Shown one piece after another: positions 28,101 through 40,445 of a DNA stretch of 64,000 nucleotides. Numbering within the stretch: position 1 is the stretch's first letter; each line of letters begins with the position of its first letter. Below the pieces are notes generated by a model. It searched no databases. It worked only from the letters and a program-made list of their open reading frames with translations, and had not been told where the DNA came from. Position numbers and translations under genes: made by a program. Source of the DNA: Ryuthela nishihirai (taxonomy: Eukaryota > Arthropoda > Arachnida > Araneae > Heptathelidae); the NCBI GenBank assembly GCA_038380435.1, contig JAWZYU010000017.1, positions 27,276,483 through 27,340,482 of the forward strand, read 5' to 3'.

Positions 28101-28786
28101 CCAACAATATCAAACAGCCCCCTGATCGGAGGCATGGGGCAAAGACCTGTTCCTCCTCTGCTAAAGGCTGAAGTCACCGATGCTGGTAGGAACTTCAGGC
28201 ACCACCTTTTCAAGTGTACTTTTTCAAGAGCCATATGGCCTGCCTGAGACGCATTACTCCAGTTTAAGCTTGACGATGCCCAACTAGCTAAGTAAGGTTC
28301 AGGTACCTGCGATGGCCTCTGATTAGGATTATCCACCATCTGATATAAGGTATCCCATGCCTCTGTTCACTTAGAGCTGGCAACTCAGAAGCAAACAGAA
28401 AACATAGCGGCAGACTCTCCCTCAACAGAGGCCCACCAGTGCAGCAAGTCCAGGATCCATAATCAAGCTCAAATCCATAAACAAGTCTAGTCTAGTAGGT
28501 ATAAATGGTCAGCACCAGGACCCTGTGAAGTTGACCACTCCTCAGCAGGGTTGAAGAAAAAAGAAAAAAGTGGCCATAGATGACCAGATCAGTAGGCCAT
28601 ACTGAACTGGCAGCGCTCCCCTTCCGTTCCCTTCCAAAAGAGAATATCTCTTTTGAAAGGTATTAACGGCCTGCACCACGAGAAGGCGGGGTCGTACATT
28701 AGGTGCTAGACCTGGCCGGTTCTGTGCATCATCACTAGGGATTGGTACACAGTTATCCTTCCAGTTTACACCTAGCTACCATTTAC
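25106..28786 (-). mobile_element. RTE-like LINE, copy A
   Basis: Near full-length copy of the family also at 33246-36901 and 57701-61391. It starts (minus strand) at the TGGTAGCTAGG motif near 28780 and ends in a trinucleotide tail (ATC/GAT)n near 25106. A microsatellite tail with an apurinic-type endonuclease plus reverse transcriptase and no RNase H fits the RTE group. It lies about 100 bp from the Polinton right end. Confidence 0.85.
25147..28339 (-). pseudogene. LINE copy A: endonuclease-reverse transcriptase, frameshifted
   Basis: Endonuclease region (28339-27230): WNVRTLHRDYSLDVL, LGLQETRWTGKGEI, LVLGDFNAKVGTD, KYTWVSSDG and MIDYILIN are recognisable. Reverse transcriptase (26379-25678): motif A VASFVDFKKAFDSVD, motif B GVRQGCILSPFLFS, motif C DYADDLALL. 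C-terminal part ends GLRRRGRPRMRWADNVKQDL. Breaks include a 20-bp insertion near 27374-27396 that is an inverted copy of neighbouring sequence, and frameshifts near 27000, 26480, 25680 and 25360. Could not make a working protein. Confidence 0.85.
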
Positions 28787-31079
28787 AAGTAGGCCCAAAA
28801 AATTGAGCCTGAACTCATCTCTAATTACTGCCCGTATTATTTATATTACAACAACCCGAGGTCTCTGTATAACACCATTTACGAACCAGCGAAACAAATT
28901 AGAATACGACTGCAATTGACTGACGTTCTCTATTACACATTCTCTATTATACATTCTATTTTGAAAAATAACCGCAGGAAGAAAGTGAGAGTTCTGTCCC
29001 AGTGGCGCCTAGTTTCCACGACAACGGAATTGCACAGAAATACAAAATATGTTTGCAAATAGCCAGAGAAGTTTTAAATGAATCTCAAAGAACACAAAAA
29101 TATGCTACAGTGACTTTTATCCTGTGAAAGATTTTTCACGCATGTCTTGGAGGGAAAACTGGAATCTTTATTAGAACAATTTAGTTTACAAATGTAATTT
29201 AGAATAGCATTAAGTACCTATTACGTGAACAATTATGAGGGAAACTTCGATTCCAAATCACTCTTACCTTTACACAATACGTTTCTGGAAAAGCAATAAA
29301 ACTTCCTTGATTCAGAGGAAATAAAGAATCATAAATTCATCCAATGTATATTTTCCAACATAAACAAAAATAATTGAATACACAAAATATTTCTTACGAG
29401 TGATTTGTTAAGGATGTTATAAATACTTCGCAGAAATAATAACCCACTAGAGTATGGATCGTTTGAGGGTGTAATTTCCCATAAAATATTTTACTCACGA
29501 TATGCAAGAGATTAATGTTCGCAGTAAAGTCTTTTAACCCAATATACTCTTTAACAATAGCGCAAACCATACGGTTTTCAAACACTACATCAGTTAATTT
29601 CAGGCCAATAGCAAAGATTCGATAATTCTTTGTTATTTGGTATAATAAGCCACAGAAATAAAATGGTTAAATTAGAAAACAGTTTCGCCTAATTAGCATC
29701 CTTTCTAAAAATGATGCCTCACAATTTTAAAATGTTGCTGATCATTTTAATAACGTTTTACGAAATGTTCCAATTAGCTAGAATTTGAGACTAGAAGACG
29801 CTATTTTCCACCTTGCCTCAAATCTTGACCAATTGCAGGGCGCTATAATGCCAATGTGCATGCTTTCAGAAATAATCCTTTGCCGAGAAAATGATCATCA
29901 TTTTGCAGCTAAGGGGTGCCCAGTGTTGATCAAGTCGTTTCTCTATACCTCGCAACTAGACACCATTAGAAAGAAACATTTCTTAGCGTCCCTCTCATTT
30001 TACTCGACAATGAGGAAACTGAATTTCAAGAAGTAACTGATTGACTCATACTACACCAGTGGTGTAACTTAAAGTATGTTTGGCGCAACATAACTCAAAC
30101 TGTTGACACATTAACACTGGAGAGAGATATGTTTTTCCGGAATACAATTCGTAAACATGCAAAGGATTATTTCACCCCTACGAATCACTTGTGTATATAC
30201 TTTTAGTAAAAAGACCTGAACTTGACTGCTGAACTGTGTATCTTTACGAGCTAGCTGAGGGTTTCGTGGATGGTATATGATACACTGTTTGGATAATACG
30301 CTGGTGAAACTCATTGTATTTAGTGAACTAACTGATTGCTGCCATTTCAAATTAGATTTTGTCGATGTGGTAAGAGACAAATATGAAAGAGTTAACCTAA
30401 CTTTTGCTCTTAAAACATGTGTAGCATACGATTTACTGCTCTCATTTCTTATGGTATCTAATGGTTATGTGAGATTCCCCTGAAGAAGAAAAGCTTTTCT
30501 AAAGGCTAGTGTAAAAAGGATGTTAAGCTATAAACCCATTTTCACTACTCAATGTGACACGTTTTCGAAAAAATGGATTAAGGAAGGAAGCTTAGCGAAC
30601 AACAGTAAAAGTTTTAAAATTTACATCGTTTTAAAGGGAAATTTTCCAGAAGCACAATCGATTTTTAAACACCCAACCATTAATTATTATTTTATAACTG
30701 TGAAATATTACGAATGACAAACTTCTAGCAAGCCTTCCCGAGTAAATGTGACGACGAAAAACTTACATCATGCTGTCAATTATCAATTTTTTTTTTGTTG
30801 TCTTTAAGAATTTGTTACTAAGAAGTAAACAGTGTAGATGAGGTGAATAAAGATCAGAAGACTTCGACAAACATTCCTCCGAAGACTATATCTCTTGAAG
30901 AAAATGTGGTGGAGGTGATGTACCCGCGAAAAGTTTTGCATGAAATGACATATAATACTATATTCTCTAGGTTTGCGCCTGAGGTTTCCCGTAATTCTCT
31001 CTATTCTTTCCGCTTTCTACCGGTGTGTTTATTTTCTAACCAGGTTTACTTTCATCCCCTGTTGAAGGAAAGTTCGCGC
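28787..31079. other. AT-rich stretch, nothing recognised
   Basis: Short ORFs only, none with a recognisable motif. No repeat shared with the rest of the window was noticed. Confidence 0.5.
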
Positions 31080-31091
31080 ACTTATATGTTT

Positions 31092-31480
31092 GGGGGGCGG
31101 GGGTGGCTCAGTCGGTAGCGCGCTAGGCTCGTAATCTGTAGTTCCAAGGTTCGAGTCCCAGCTGGGTCAGCGTTGAGATTTATCTCCGCAAAAGTCCCCG
31201 CCTTGCCCACGGTCAGTAGGGGACACCGATGGGCTTGGAAAGGCCGCCTTCCTTCGGATGGGACGTTAAGCCTTGGCCCCGTGTGCGGGAGAGCCATACC
31301 CTGTGCACGTTAAAGAACACGCTGGATGGCCTTGACGGCAGGCTGCCATCTGTCTCCCAACAGCTGTTCCAGTGGGTCCCCTCCCCCAACCTTCTCTGAG
31401 CCTTCGGGGTCCATGTAACCTGGCCATTTAGCCCATGGTGTGCAAAAAAGTGCCGCTCAGAGGTAAAAGAACCCAACCCA
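31092..31480 (+). mobile_element. tRNA-derived SINE (family 1), full length
   Basis: The 5' head is tRNA-like, with A box GTGGCTCAGTCGGTAGCGCG and B box GGTTCGAGTCCC. The central domain contains GGGACGTTAAG and CCGTGTGCGGGAGAG, a block shared by SINEs of many invertebrates, and the tail is AACCC repeats. A perfect 12-bp target duplication ACTTATATGTTT flanks it (31080-31091 and 31481-31492). Confidence 0.9.
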
Positions 31481-31492
31481 ACTTATATGTTT

Positions 31493-32697
31493 CAAAGAAG
31501 TTTTAATTTAAAACATCCCGAATTTGTGCTTTTCTTCTAGGAAGCAAACTACTAGCGACAATTGGTATCTTATGTTCTAACAAATTTTTCCCTGTTTGAG
31601 CACCATTCTGTAAGAAGGGACTTAGCCTCTTCAAGAGCTTCTCCTCCTAGTAACTACACTCCTTGCGTCAAACTCACATGGCGAGGCATCCACGTTGTCA
31701 CCAAACTTTTGAAGGGGAGGCTGCACCCCTACAAGGTCAACGCGTGCCGGTGCAACTTCGTCAGAGCAAATGCGATGTAGTAGCCGCAGAGCGAGGCACA
31801 AGGTCTCGTGTCCGAACCGCACGACATCGAAAAATCTATGCATCCCGCAAAACCTAAAATTTTTTCGAGTGTTTAATTTTAATAAGTCGGGAAAAATGTT
31901 TGTTAATGAAGCCAGTGATAAAATGTCTTTAAACATTAATTAGTAAAGCAGTATAATTTAAGTCTGCTGATTATGTCGGAACTATAGGTGAAACGGAGAA
32001 ACCACTTGTTTTGTACTCATCAAAAATAGTATCGCCTATCTACAACGGCGTTTATCTATGTAGAGATAAACCAGGTAAAAAGGACACCGTGTCCACCTTT
32101 TCGCGAAATATGTTTTAAAATTTCTTTAAACTTTGACAATCATTTACTGATAACCGTGAATGCTAAATAAATGTTTTGAAAATTACCATATTCTGTAATC
32201 TCAATATTAGCAATTTATAATTGTCTGATTGGAAAATTTTGCTTTCGTCCATGGATAGCAGTTTTATTAATTTACAGTATAAAGTGCAGCGGAGCAATTA
32301 CACCTGGTTTGTACAAGACCTAGACCAGAGCTTTTTGCTTTCTGTCTTCGATTGTTTACCGAAATCGGCACATCATATATTTCGAATAATTATGTTGTTC
32401 CCTGACTGAACTGTTAGTAGAACCCCGACATCTATAGGTAATTTATATTTAACGGCATATTAATTTCCTTGGTAACGTTTGATTTTAACGATCAGAGAGT
32501 GTATATATCGTTATCGTCTAAATATTTAACAAGAGAGACTTCGCTTTTTTCGATTCATACTTCCAACTTTAGAGGAAATATTTTCACATTATAGACGTTT
32601 TCATACAAAGACGTGTGCACTTTATGGTTTGCATTTAAAACTATCGAGATACGAAACAGTAGCCATGGAACACATCCGTGAAAAAACACGCTGTGAA
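31493..32697. other. AT-rich stretch, nothing recognised
   Basis: No ORF, RNA or repeat I can name. One purine-rich stretch and a GC-richer block at 31640-31830 without recognised content. Confidence 0.45.
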
Positions 32698-32905
32698 TGG
32701 GTTTGAGAAAGATTCTTTAGCCCATGAGGTTGGGCGTTGCGGGAAAGTTATACTGTTTGGGCTTGAGAAAGATTGTTTATCCCATGTTGTGGCGTGTTGC
32801 AGAGAAAGCACACCGTCTTCGATACCAGATCCTACATCAAAGTTATACTCTTTGGGTTTGAGAAAGATTCTTTAGCCCCTGGGGTAGCGTGTTACAGTTA
32901 AATAT
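32698..32905. repeat. Three imperfect copies of a ~60-bp repeat
   Basis: GGTTTGAGAAAGATTCTTTA (or variant) followed by GCCC and a GTTGC-type block recurs near 32698, 32759 and 32853, with AAAGTTATACT between units. Confidence 0.6.
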
Positions 32906-32924
32906 TCCATTTTCGGCGCCAGAG

Positions 32925-33245
32925 TTTTATGTCACCTCTATATCAAACGTGTTATGGTGCAAAACTCTTTGTCTCCTCTTCAATATATGAATTAAAATTT
33001 TACCCCTGTGCACTGGTCTCGTAAGGAAAGTTTCTGACTGGAAAAATCAATCACTATTTCAAAATGCAGAGTACACTATTTTCCAACGTAATATACGTTA
33101 GTGTGGGCAAGAAAAAAATTATTTCAGTCATGCAATTCACCGGTAAAAGTCAGTTTTATTAATACCATAATCAATAGGTGAGGTTCACTAAAAACGTTTT
33201 GAGATCATTTTCAAACCGTCATGTTTTCGGTCATTCGTTTATTAC
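32925..33245 (+). repeat. Older repeat unit 1, left half (split by LINE copy B)
   Basis: Matches 37127-37460: TTTTATG-CACCTCTATATCA, then AACGTGTTATG, a TTTTACCC block, TTTCAGTCAT and TTCGTTTATTACAC. The match breaks where the LINE begins at 33246 and appears to resume at about 36917. Confidence 0.7.
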
Positions 33246-36200
33246 ACATGGTAGCTAGGCATAAACTGGAAGGAGAGCTGTGTGCCAATCCCTAGTGATG
33301 ATGCACAGAACCGGCCAGGTCTAGCACCTAATGTCCGACCCCGCCTACTCGTGGTGCAGTCCGTTAGTACCTTTCAAAAGAGATATTCTCTTTTGGAATG
33401 GAACGGAAGAGGAGGGCTGCCAGTTGAGTATGGCCTACTGATCTGGTCATCTATGGCCACTTTTTTCTTTTTTTTTCAACCCTGCTGAGGAGTGGTTAAC
33501 TTCACAGGGTCCTGGTGCTGACCATTTATACCTACTAGACTAGACTTGTTTATGGATTTGAGCTTGATTATGGATCCTGGACTTGCTGCACTGGTGGGCC
33601 TCTGTTGAGGGAGAGTCTGCTGCTGTGTTTTCTGTTTGCTTCTGGGTTGCCAGCGATAAGTGAACAGAGGCATGGGATACCTTATATCAGATGGTGGATA
33701 ATCCTAATCAGAGGCCATCGCAGGTACCTGAACCTTACTTAGCTAGTTGGGCATCGTCAAGCCTAAACTGGAGTAATGTGTCTCAGGCAGCCATATGGCT
33801 CTTGAAAAAGTACACTTGAAAAGGTGGTGCCTGAAGTTCCTACTAGCATCGGTGACTTCAGCCTTTAGCGGAGGAGGAACAGGTCTTTGCCCCATGCCTG
33901 CGATCAGGGGGCTGTTTGATATTGTTGGCCCTACCAATCTCAAGAAACCTAATTTCTTTAAAAATCGTACTAATCATTTTCTCTCTGCAGGAACGTGGAA
34001 CGTGAGGACATTACATAGAAATTATTTTCTTGATGTTCTCATGCAGGAATTCCAGCGCTATAACGTAGATATTCTAGGCTTGCAAGAGACTAGATGGACA
34101 GGTAAAGGTGAGATACTTAAAAATAACTTTAAATTTCTCTTTACAGGGAGGGAGGATGGAAAGCATCACCAAGGCGTGGGTCTGCTGCTCAGCAGACATG
34201 CTAGTGATGCTCTTCTAGGATATGAGTGCATTAATGAAAGGTTTCTTACAGAAAAATTTCAGACAAGCATTAAAGACTTGAATGTTATCTACTGTTATGC
34301 CCCCACTGAGGATGCTGATGAGGATGAGAAGGATAGGTTTTTCGGACAACTTCAGGATATTTTGAATTCTGTCTAGAAAGGAGATATTACCATTGTTCTA
34401 GGTGACTTCAATGCCAAAGTTGGTACTGACTCTGACCTTTGGGGATGGGTGATAGGCCATTTTGGTATTGGTAGCTGCAATGGCAATGGGCAACGTCTCC
34501 TACAGGTAAGTAAACTCAATGTTTAAGAATAACTAACACATATTACAAACACCGCGACATACATAAATACACATGGGTTTCACCTGATGGGCTGCATAGG
34601 AATATGATTGATTATATATTAATTAACAGCAAATGGGCTAGTTCTGTTAGAAATACCAGGGCATATAGGGAAGCTGAAATTGGATCTGACCATTACCTTG
34701 TTAAAAGTGTCTTGCAACTTAAACTTAAAAAGTGTTGTGCTAGGGTTAAAAAATTTACCTTTAATACTGAAGCTCTGAATGACCCAGTTATAGCTAAAGC
34801 TTACCATGATAGGTTAGTTAGTCATTATGACAGTCATGATTTGCTTAATACTGAAGTTGAGGAAGAATGGGGCCATTTTAAACAGGCTTTTTTGGAAACT
34901 AACAGTACTCTTTTAGGAAAAAAGGACCAGAGGAGACAGAATTATTTAAGTTATAAGGCACTTGAACTTTTTTCAGAAAGAAGGAACTGCAGGAATGTCC
35001 TTAATCAGTACCCTACTAGTCCTAATAGAAAGCATTACAAAGAACGTAATAAACGTGTAAAGGATCAGTTAGCTACTGATAAGAATCTTTGGCTTGATGG
35101 CCTGGCTGACAAAGCTGAGGAAGCAGTTAGACAGCACAACAGCAGAGAGCTATACCAGATAGTTAATGTTTTGTGTGGTAGAAAACGAACAGGTATAAAG
35201 GGATTGAAGGATAAACAAGGTAAGGTTATAGAAGGTGAGGATTCTGTCATGGCTAGGTGGGCTGAGCATTTAAGTGATGTTCTAAACAATGTGGTTAATT
35301 CTACTCCCATTGTTTGCAATGATGATAGATGCATTGTTGGCTTTAATGTTGGCCCTATAACATAATCTGAAGTTAGTTTGGCTATTTCTAAACTTAAAGT
35401 TCATAAATCCCCAGGGGTGGATGAAATTACTACGGAAATACTTAGAGCTGGGAATGTTTCAGTTACCATTTGGATGACTGAAATTTTGAATAACTTTTAT
35501 GATAAAGGCATGGTTCCTAAAGATTTTACCAGAGCTATTATTATCCCTCTTTTCAAAAAAGGTGATCGCAGTTCTTGTGATAACTATAGGGGTATCAGCC
35601 TACTCTCTGTTCCAGGTAAAGTTCTTTCCATGATTGTGCTTAATATAATTAAGAATCTGGTTGACAGGCAATTGCGTGATGAGCAATGTGGATTCAGAAG
35701 TGGTAGTGGATGTGTAGATCAGATATTTTCACTTAGGTAGATTCTTGAGAAATGTTTAGAGTTTCAGAAACCTTTGGTTGCTAGCTTTGTTGATTTCCAA
35801 AAGGCTTTCGACTCTGTTGATCGTCATAATTTGTGGTTGATTGTGAGATCATATGGTATACCAGACAAGTTAGTTTACGTAATGAAAGCTCTCTATAATA
35901 ACACTGAGTCATGTGTGAGAGTTGGTAAGTCTTGCAGCAATTGGTTTAGCATTACTTCTGGTGTTCGACAAAGGTGCATTTTGTCTCCTTTTCTCTTTCG
36001 TTTGGTTGTTGATTATGTTATGAGAAATTCACTTCAAGGGAAAGATTTTGGCCTTAAATGGGCTGGAGATAAGAAAATTTCTGATTTAGATTATGCTGAT
36101 GATTTAGCCCTTTTGGCAAATGATGTTGATGAGATGAACTCTTTCATTCGAGCTGTTGATGAGACTGGTATTACAGTAGGTTTGGTTATAAACAGAGAGA

Positions 36201-36901
36201 AAACTAAAGTGATTAAAATTTGTAAGGCAGCTTGTGATTCAGTTAATCTGAATGGTTACGGTTTTGAGCAGGTGTCAGAGTTTAATTACCTTGGGAGCTA
36301 TGTAACAGATAATTTTGATATGCAGCATGAGATTAACTGAAGAATAGGGATTGTTGCCGGGACTTTTAAGAAAATATGGAGATTGTGGGAAAATAGGCGT
36401 ATATACCTAAAGACTAAAATTAGACTGTATAATTGTTTGGTTCTTTCTGGGGTTAGTTATGATATTGAAACTTTGACGCTGTGTAAACAGGATAACAGGA
36501 AACTGGATGCTTTTGATTCTAGATGCTTACGCAGTATCATGTGATTAGGTGGTTTGACTTTGTAACTAATGGTGAGGTTAGGCAAAGGAGTCTGCAACCT
36601 CCTTTAAGCAGCATATTGTACAGAGAGAAACTCCGCTGGTTTGGCCATGTTGCCCGTATGGATAATTATAGATTGGCGAATAGGGTTATGAACAGTGTGC
36701 CTAGAGGCCTCAGAAGGAGGGGGAGACCTAGGATGCGGTGGGCAGACAATGTCAAACAGGACCTTGTTAGAATTGGTGTACAGTGGCCGGATGCAGCAGA
36801 TGTAGCTCAGGACAGATATACTTGGAGAATTAAACTGCACGGTCTGGTTGGACCTCCGTAGCCCATGGCTGCTTGAGGATGACGATGATGATGATGATGA
36901 T
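33246..36901 (+). mobile_element. RTE-like LINE, copy B
   Basis: Plus-strand copy from the CATGGTAGCTAGG start to a (GAT)n tail ending at 36901. It splits an older repeat, whose two parts lie on either side. Confidence 0.85.
33795..36861 (+). pseudogene. LINE copy B: endonuclease-reverse transcriptase, broken
   Basis: Endonuclease from WNVRTLHRNY to GDFNAKVGTD and MIDYILINS; the region 34376-34604 has a TAG stop and a frameshift. The middle (34604-35365) and reverse transcriptase (35378-36340) blocks are long and nearly continuous, separated by single in-frame stops at about 35364 and 35738. Motifs VASFVDFQKAFDSVD, GVRQRCILSPFLF (usual G replaced by R) and LDYADDLALL are visible. The C-terminal block (36523-36861) is frameshifted. 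Confidence 0.85.
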
Positions 36902-37126
36902 TGCGTCGGGGACCTAAGAGCCTGCTTTTAATCATGAACGGAGTTTTTATTTTGCGTACCTTGCAGGAGGATATGTTTTTCCAATGATTTTCCCTTATAT
37001 TTAACTGGATATTTTGCCGTTTGATTACCTGCATTTTTTTTTTATTATATATACCCAATACTTTATTTGTAATTTATCTTTTTCGGTTTAATGCTTCCAC
37101 CTGTTGTATTTTAACTAGACTTTTGC
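36902..37126 (+). repeat. Older repeat unit 1, right half
   Basis: CCTGCTTTTAATCATGAACG and GTTTTTATTTTGCGTACCTT match 37521-37560 in unit 2. It continues to ATACTTTATTTGTAATTTATC, the sequence that is the intact target of the LTR element in unit 2. Confidence 0.7.
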
Positions 37127-37659
37127 TTCGACACCGAAGTTTTATGCCACCTCTATATCAAACGTGTTATGATGAAAAACTATTTGTCTCCCCTGCGAAA
37201 TATGAAATCAATCAAAACTGGAAATTTTACCCGTAGGCACTCCCCTGATGCACCGAGCTCGTAAGAAATGATTCTGACGGGACAAATCAGCTCTTTTTTA
37301 AAATCCTAAACCACACTGTTTCGGAAGTTGAAGTGGGGGAATTAAAATCCTTTCAGTCATCCTTTTCACCGGAAAAGTCAGGTTTATTTATACGTGAGGT
37401 TCATTAAAATCGTTTTGAGATTATTGAGAAACCGTTATGTTTCCTGTGATTCGTTTATTACACGTTTATTACGTAGGGTGCATAAGTGTAACACCATAAA
37501 ACATATTTTACTTGATTGTCCTGCTTTTAATCTTAAACGGAGTTTTTATTTTGCGTACCTTACATTCGGTCGTGCTGTTTTCCCCAAAGACTCCTTTATT
37601 CCATTTTACTGGATATCTTTCCGTTTGATTACCTGCATCTTTATTATACTTTATAATAC
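37127..37659 (+). repeat. Older repeat unit 2 with LINE C-terminal remnant
   Basis: Second tandem unit. At 37466-37590 it encodes CNTIKHILLDCPAFNLKRS, typical of the Cys/His-containing segment downstream of RNase H in Jockey/I-type LINEs, so the duplicated unit derives at least partly from an old LINE 3' end. Confidence 0.6.
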
Positions 37660-38138
37660 TGTTACGAAAGAAGGAATCTGGCAACCGAAAGCAAAAAGTA
37701 TCAGCCAACGAATAAGAACTTTGGGAGAATTTGAGGAAGAACAGTCGAGCGTGTAACGGTCGTGTGTTGTAACGGTCTAGAGTTCGAAAATGGACGGTTA
37801 GCTGTTCTGAGACAGTGCGCGTTAAGTATAAAGAATTATCTTTCTGTGTTGTGTACGCGGGAAGTCAAAAGTGGTATCTTTTATGTGATGTGTACGCTGA
37901 TGTTCAAGCGACATGGTAATCAAGTAAAAAAGAAATATTTAGTGGAATAGACACAACTATTGTTGTGTGCTCTGCGCAGGAAGATTGATGACTTGTGTAT
38001 GGTTAATAGTTGATTTGTTAATAAGATACTTCATCCATATTTTCTTTGTAACAATTTACCTTGTATTGAATTTGGTTTTGAAATATAGCTTTTAATACTC
38101 ACGCTCAGTGGCTATCCATTTTTGTAATCCGCAACATT

Positions 38139-38155
38139 TGGTGTCAGCAGCGGGA
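38139..38155 (+). other. Primer binding site of LTR element
   Basis: TGGTGTCAGCAGCGGGA starts 2 bp after the 5' LTR. TGGTGTCAG-type sites follow LTRs in many animal Gypsy elements. Confidence 0.65.
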
Positions 38156-38166
38156 TAATTTATTGA

Positions 38167-38507
38167 ATGCCGTTAACTAGAAGTATGGATGAATTAGTAA
38201 ACTTGATAAATAGCTTGAAAGCCGATATGGCTACGCATATGACTGATATTAAAGGTGAAATTGCTAACCAAAGCAACAAAATAGGTGACCTTGTTAGACA
38301 AAGTGATGATTTGAAAGCCGAAATGGCCGCACAAATTAATGAGTTGAGAACTGAGACAGTTTCTCAAAAAGATGCCTTGAAAGCCGATATACTTGAAGCA
38401 GAGAGATGACTTGAAGCCGATATGGCTACGCAGATGACTGATATTAAAGGTGATATAGCTGCCCAAAGCGATAAAATAGGTGACTTGAAAGCCGAAATGA
38501 CAGGAAG
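38167..38507 (+). pseudogene. Gag N-terminal coiled-coil fragment
   Basis: MPLTRSMDELVNLINSLKAD opens a coiled-coil region with repeated LKADMAT-MTDIKGEIA-QS-KIGDL units (two good copies plus partial LKAEM units). An in-frame TGA at 38407-38409 interrupts it and the frame ends at the deletion junction with the 3' LTR. Confidence 0.6.
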
Positions 38508-38674
38508 TGTGCAGGAAGATTGATGACTTGTGTATGGTTAATAGTTGATTTGTTAATAAGATACTTCATCCATATTTTCTTTGTAACAATTTACCTGTAT
38601 TGAATTTGGTTTCGAAATATATCTTTTAATACTCACGCTCAGTGGCTATCCATTTTTGTAATCCGCAACAATAC

Positions 38675-39206
38675 TTTATTTGTATTTAATCTTTTTCGGT
38701 TTAATGCTTCCAACTTTTGCATTTTAACTAGGACTTTTGCACCTCTTTTGACACGTTATGTAAACCATAAAACCAACAGTAGCCTATTAATCGGTCTAAA
38801 ATCCTGATTACGAGGTAATTTTTCGTAAAAATCCGTAAAAAAGATATTTCAGTTTTATTCTATACGTTTGTGTACTTTAAATTATTCGTATTTAATAAAA
38901 ATCTTTTTCTCCCTTTGTTATACAAAATCTCCTTATCTGATGTTTTGAAACGGTTCGCGATTTGGTTTCGCACTTGAGACCACTCAGGTGACGCCAGACC
39001 GGTTCCTAACGAAGCCTCGGGGGCTTACTTCCTGCTAATGCTGCGGTTCAACCCTTCTCATATCATTACAATCCTGTTTCTCTCCCGCTTTTCGAATAAC
39101 TGCTGCTGTATCTCCATCGCCGTCTTTAATTCTGACCCACCTTTCTTATTGCAACCACCGAAGAAATCCCCTTCTGTTACATCAGAATGACATTTCGTTG
39201 GAGAGG
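38675..39206. other. AT-rich, continuation of older repeat unit 2
   Basis: Starts with the same TTTATTTG-AATTTATC-like sequence as unit 1 near 37075 (the pre-insertion target) and then becomes unique. No gene recognised. Confidence 0.45.
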
Positions 39207-39214
39207 CTTTAGAG

Positions 39215-39402
39215 CCGTGTTTCCCAACGTGGGGCCCACGCCCCACAGGGGGGCAATTTGATTATCAAGCGGGGCAATTCGAAAATGGACTCGTTCAGAG
39301 TTTAACCGTATGGCGGTTAAATTTTACATAGGGGGAGGGGGGACATAAGAATTTTAGAAAGGCTTAAGTGGGGCATGGCACAAAAAAGGTTGGGTAACAC
39401 TG
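39215..39402. mobile_element. 188-bp hAT-type MITE
   Basis: Inverted ends CCGTGTTTCCCAAC and (reverse complement) CAGTGTTACCCAAC, close to the CAGTG-type hAT terminus. A perfect 8-bp target duplication CTTTAGAG flanks it (39207-39214, 39403-39410). No coding content. Confidence 0.88.
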
Positions 39403-39410
39403 CTTTAGAG

Positions 39411-40250
39411 TCACATCCATTGTCATTAGCGTCCCTCCTGTTAAACGGAACGTGTCGTTGTATGGTATTCTCTACTCGTTAACAAACCATGCACCTTTCT
39501 CCCAAGTGTACATTATGCCCCTTGCAGACGGCTGGCGAGAGAAAGGTACGACCCCTTAAAATTCTCCCCTTTTTATTGCAGTTAGCGTCATTCTTCGTAC
39601 GCGCGTCTATGCTTAGAGAGCAGTTCCGAGGCACGCACCCGTTGTCATACTCTCCAGCACATGGCTGTTAACAGCTTCCAACGCGTTCGCTCTTATTGTC
39701 GTGTTTTCAAAGTACAATGTGCGCTTATTTTTCCTTCGGAACGCTTCTCAAAGAACCCCACTCGCACACCTTACTGCAGGTAGCGACATTCTCCCCCACT
39801 AAGCAATTACCCAAAAGGGCCTTGGTACACTTGCCAGTGTGAGCAACAGTCAACGTGCTCGTTCTATTATTATTTTTCCGACAGAACCGGCCTCAAAGCA
39901 ACTCGTCCACAGCGGATATTGTTTCATCCCTGTTAAAACAAGCTTTCTGTCATACCTCCTTTAGCGCGGCTGAACGACTTTTGAACACTCCCACAAGATC
40001 ACATTTCTTAAACGCGAGCGACAAGGCTGTTCAGAAACACACCTCCTCCTTGGCTGTTAGGTTTCTATCGCATTCGCGTTTCTTAAGTACAATGTGCGCT
40101 ATTCTTATTTTCGCAAAACAGAACCCTTCTCAAAGCAACTGTCTCTTGAGTGAGGGTTGGACCGTCCCTCTCAGATTAGGTTTCTGGCCTATTGTGAATA
40201 CAACAGAATGACACTCACGCAAGTTTATGCTCTCACATTGTCTAAACACA
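39411..40250. other. No recognised feature
   Basis: Somewhat GC-richer than its surroundings. Repeated phrases such as ACAATGTGCGC and CAAAGAACC/CAAAGCAACT at about 39720-39750, 39890 and 40090-40140 suggest degraded internal duplication, but no family is recognised. Confidence 0.35.
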
Positions 40251-40254
40251 AGCC

Positions 40255-40445
40255 TATATATAATATAATAATATATAATGATATATAATATATATATAAA
40301 TGTTATATATATAAAACATATATATATATAAAACATATATATATATAAAACATATATATATATAAAACATATATGTATAAATATATGTACATTATAAAAT
40401 ATATATACAATAATATATATAAATATATATTATATATTAATATAT
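40255..40445. repeat. AT microsatellite
   Basis: Runs of TATATA with interspersed AAAACATATATA units. Confidence 0.9.

Larger units (their letters stand above)
37660..38670 (+). mobile_element. Internally deleted LTR retrotransposon (Gypsy-like)
   Basis: LTR begins TGTTACG and ends CGCAACA. The 5' LTR is 37660-38136 (477 bp). The 3' LTR is a 160-bp remnant, 38511-38670. A 4-bp duplication ATAC (37656-37659, 38671-38674) flanks the whole, and the empty site survives in unit 1 near 37070. Only about 374 bp of internal sequence remains, so pol is lost. Confidence 0.85.

Noticed and set aside
28787..31079. Possible host gene between LINE copies
   Set aside because: Only short AT-rich ORFs, no splice-consistent exon chain and no familiar protein motif.
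31092..31170. Apparent tRNA gene
   Set aside because: The A and B boxes belong to a SINE head: the same core and tail recur at 40992 and 43447, and the copies have target duplications.
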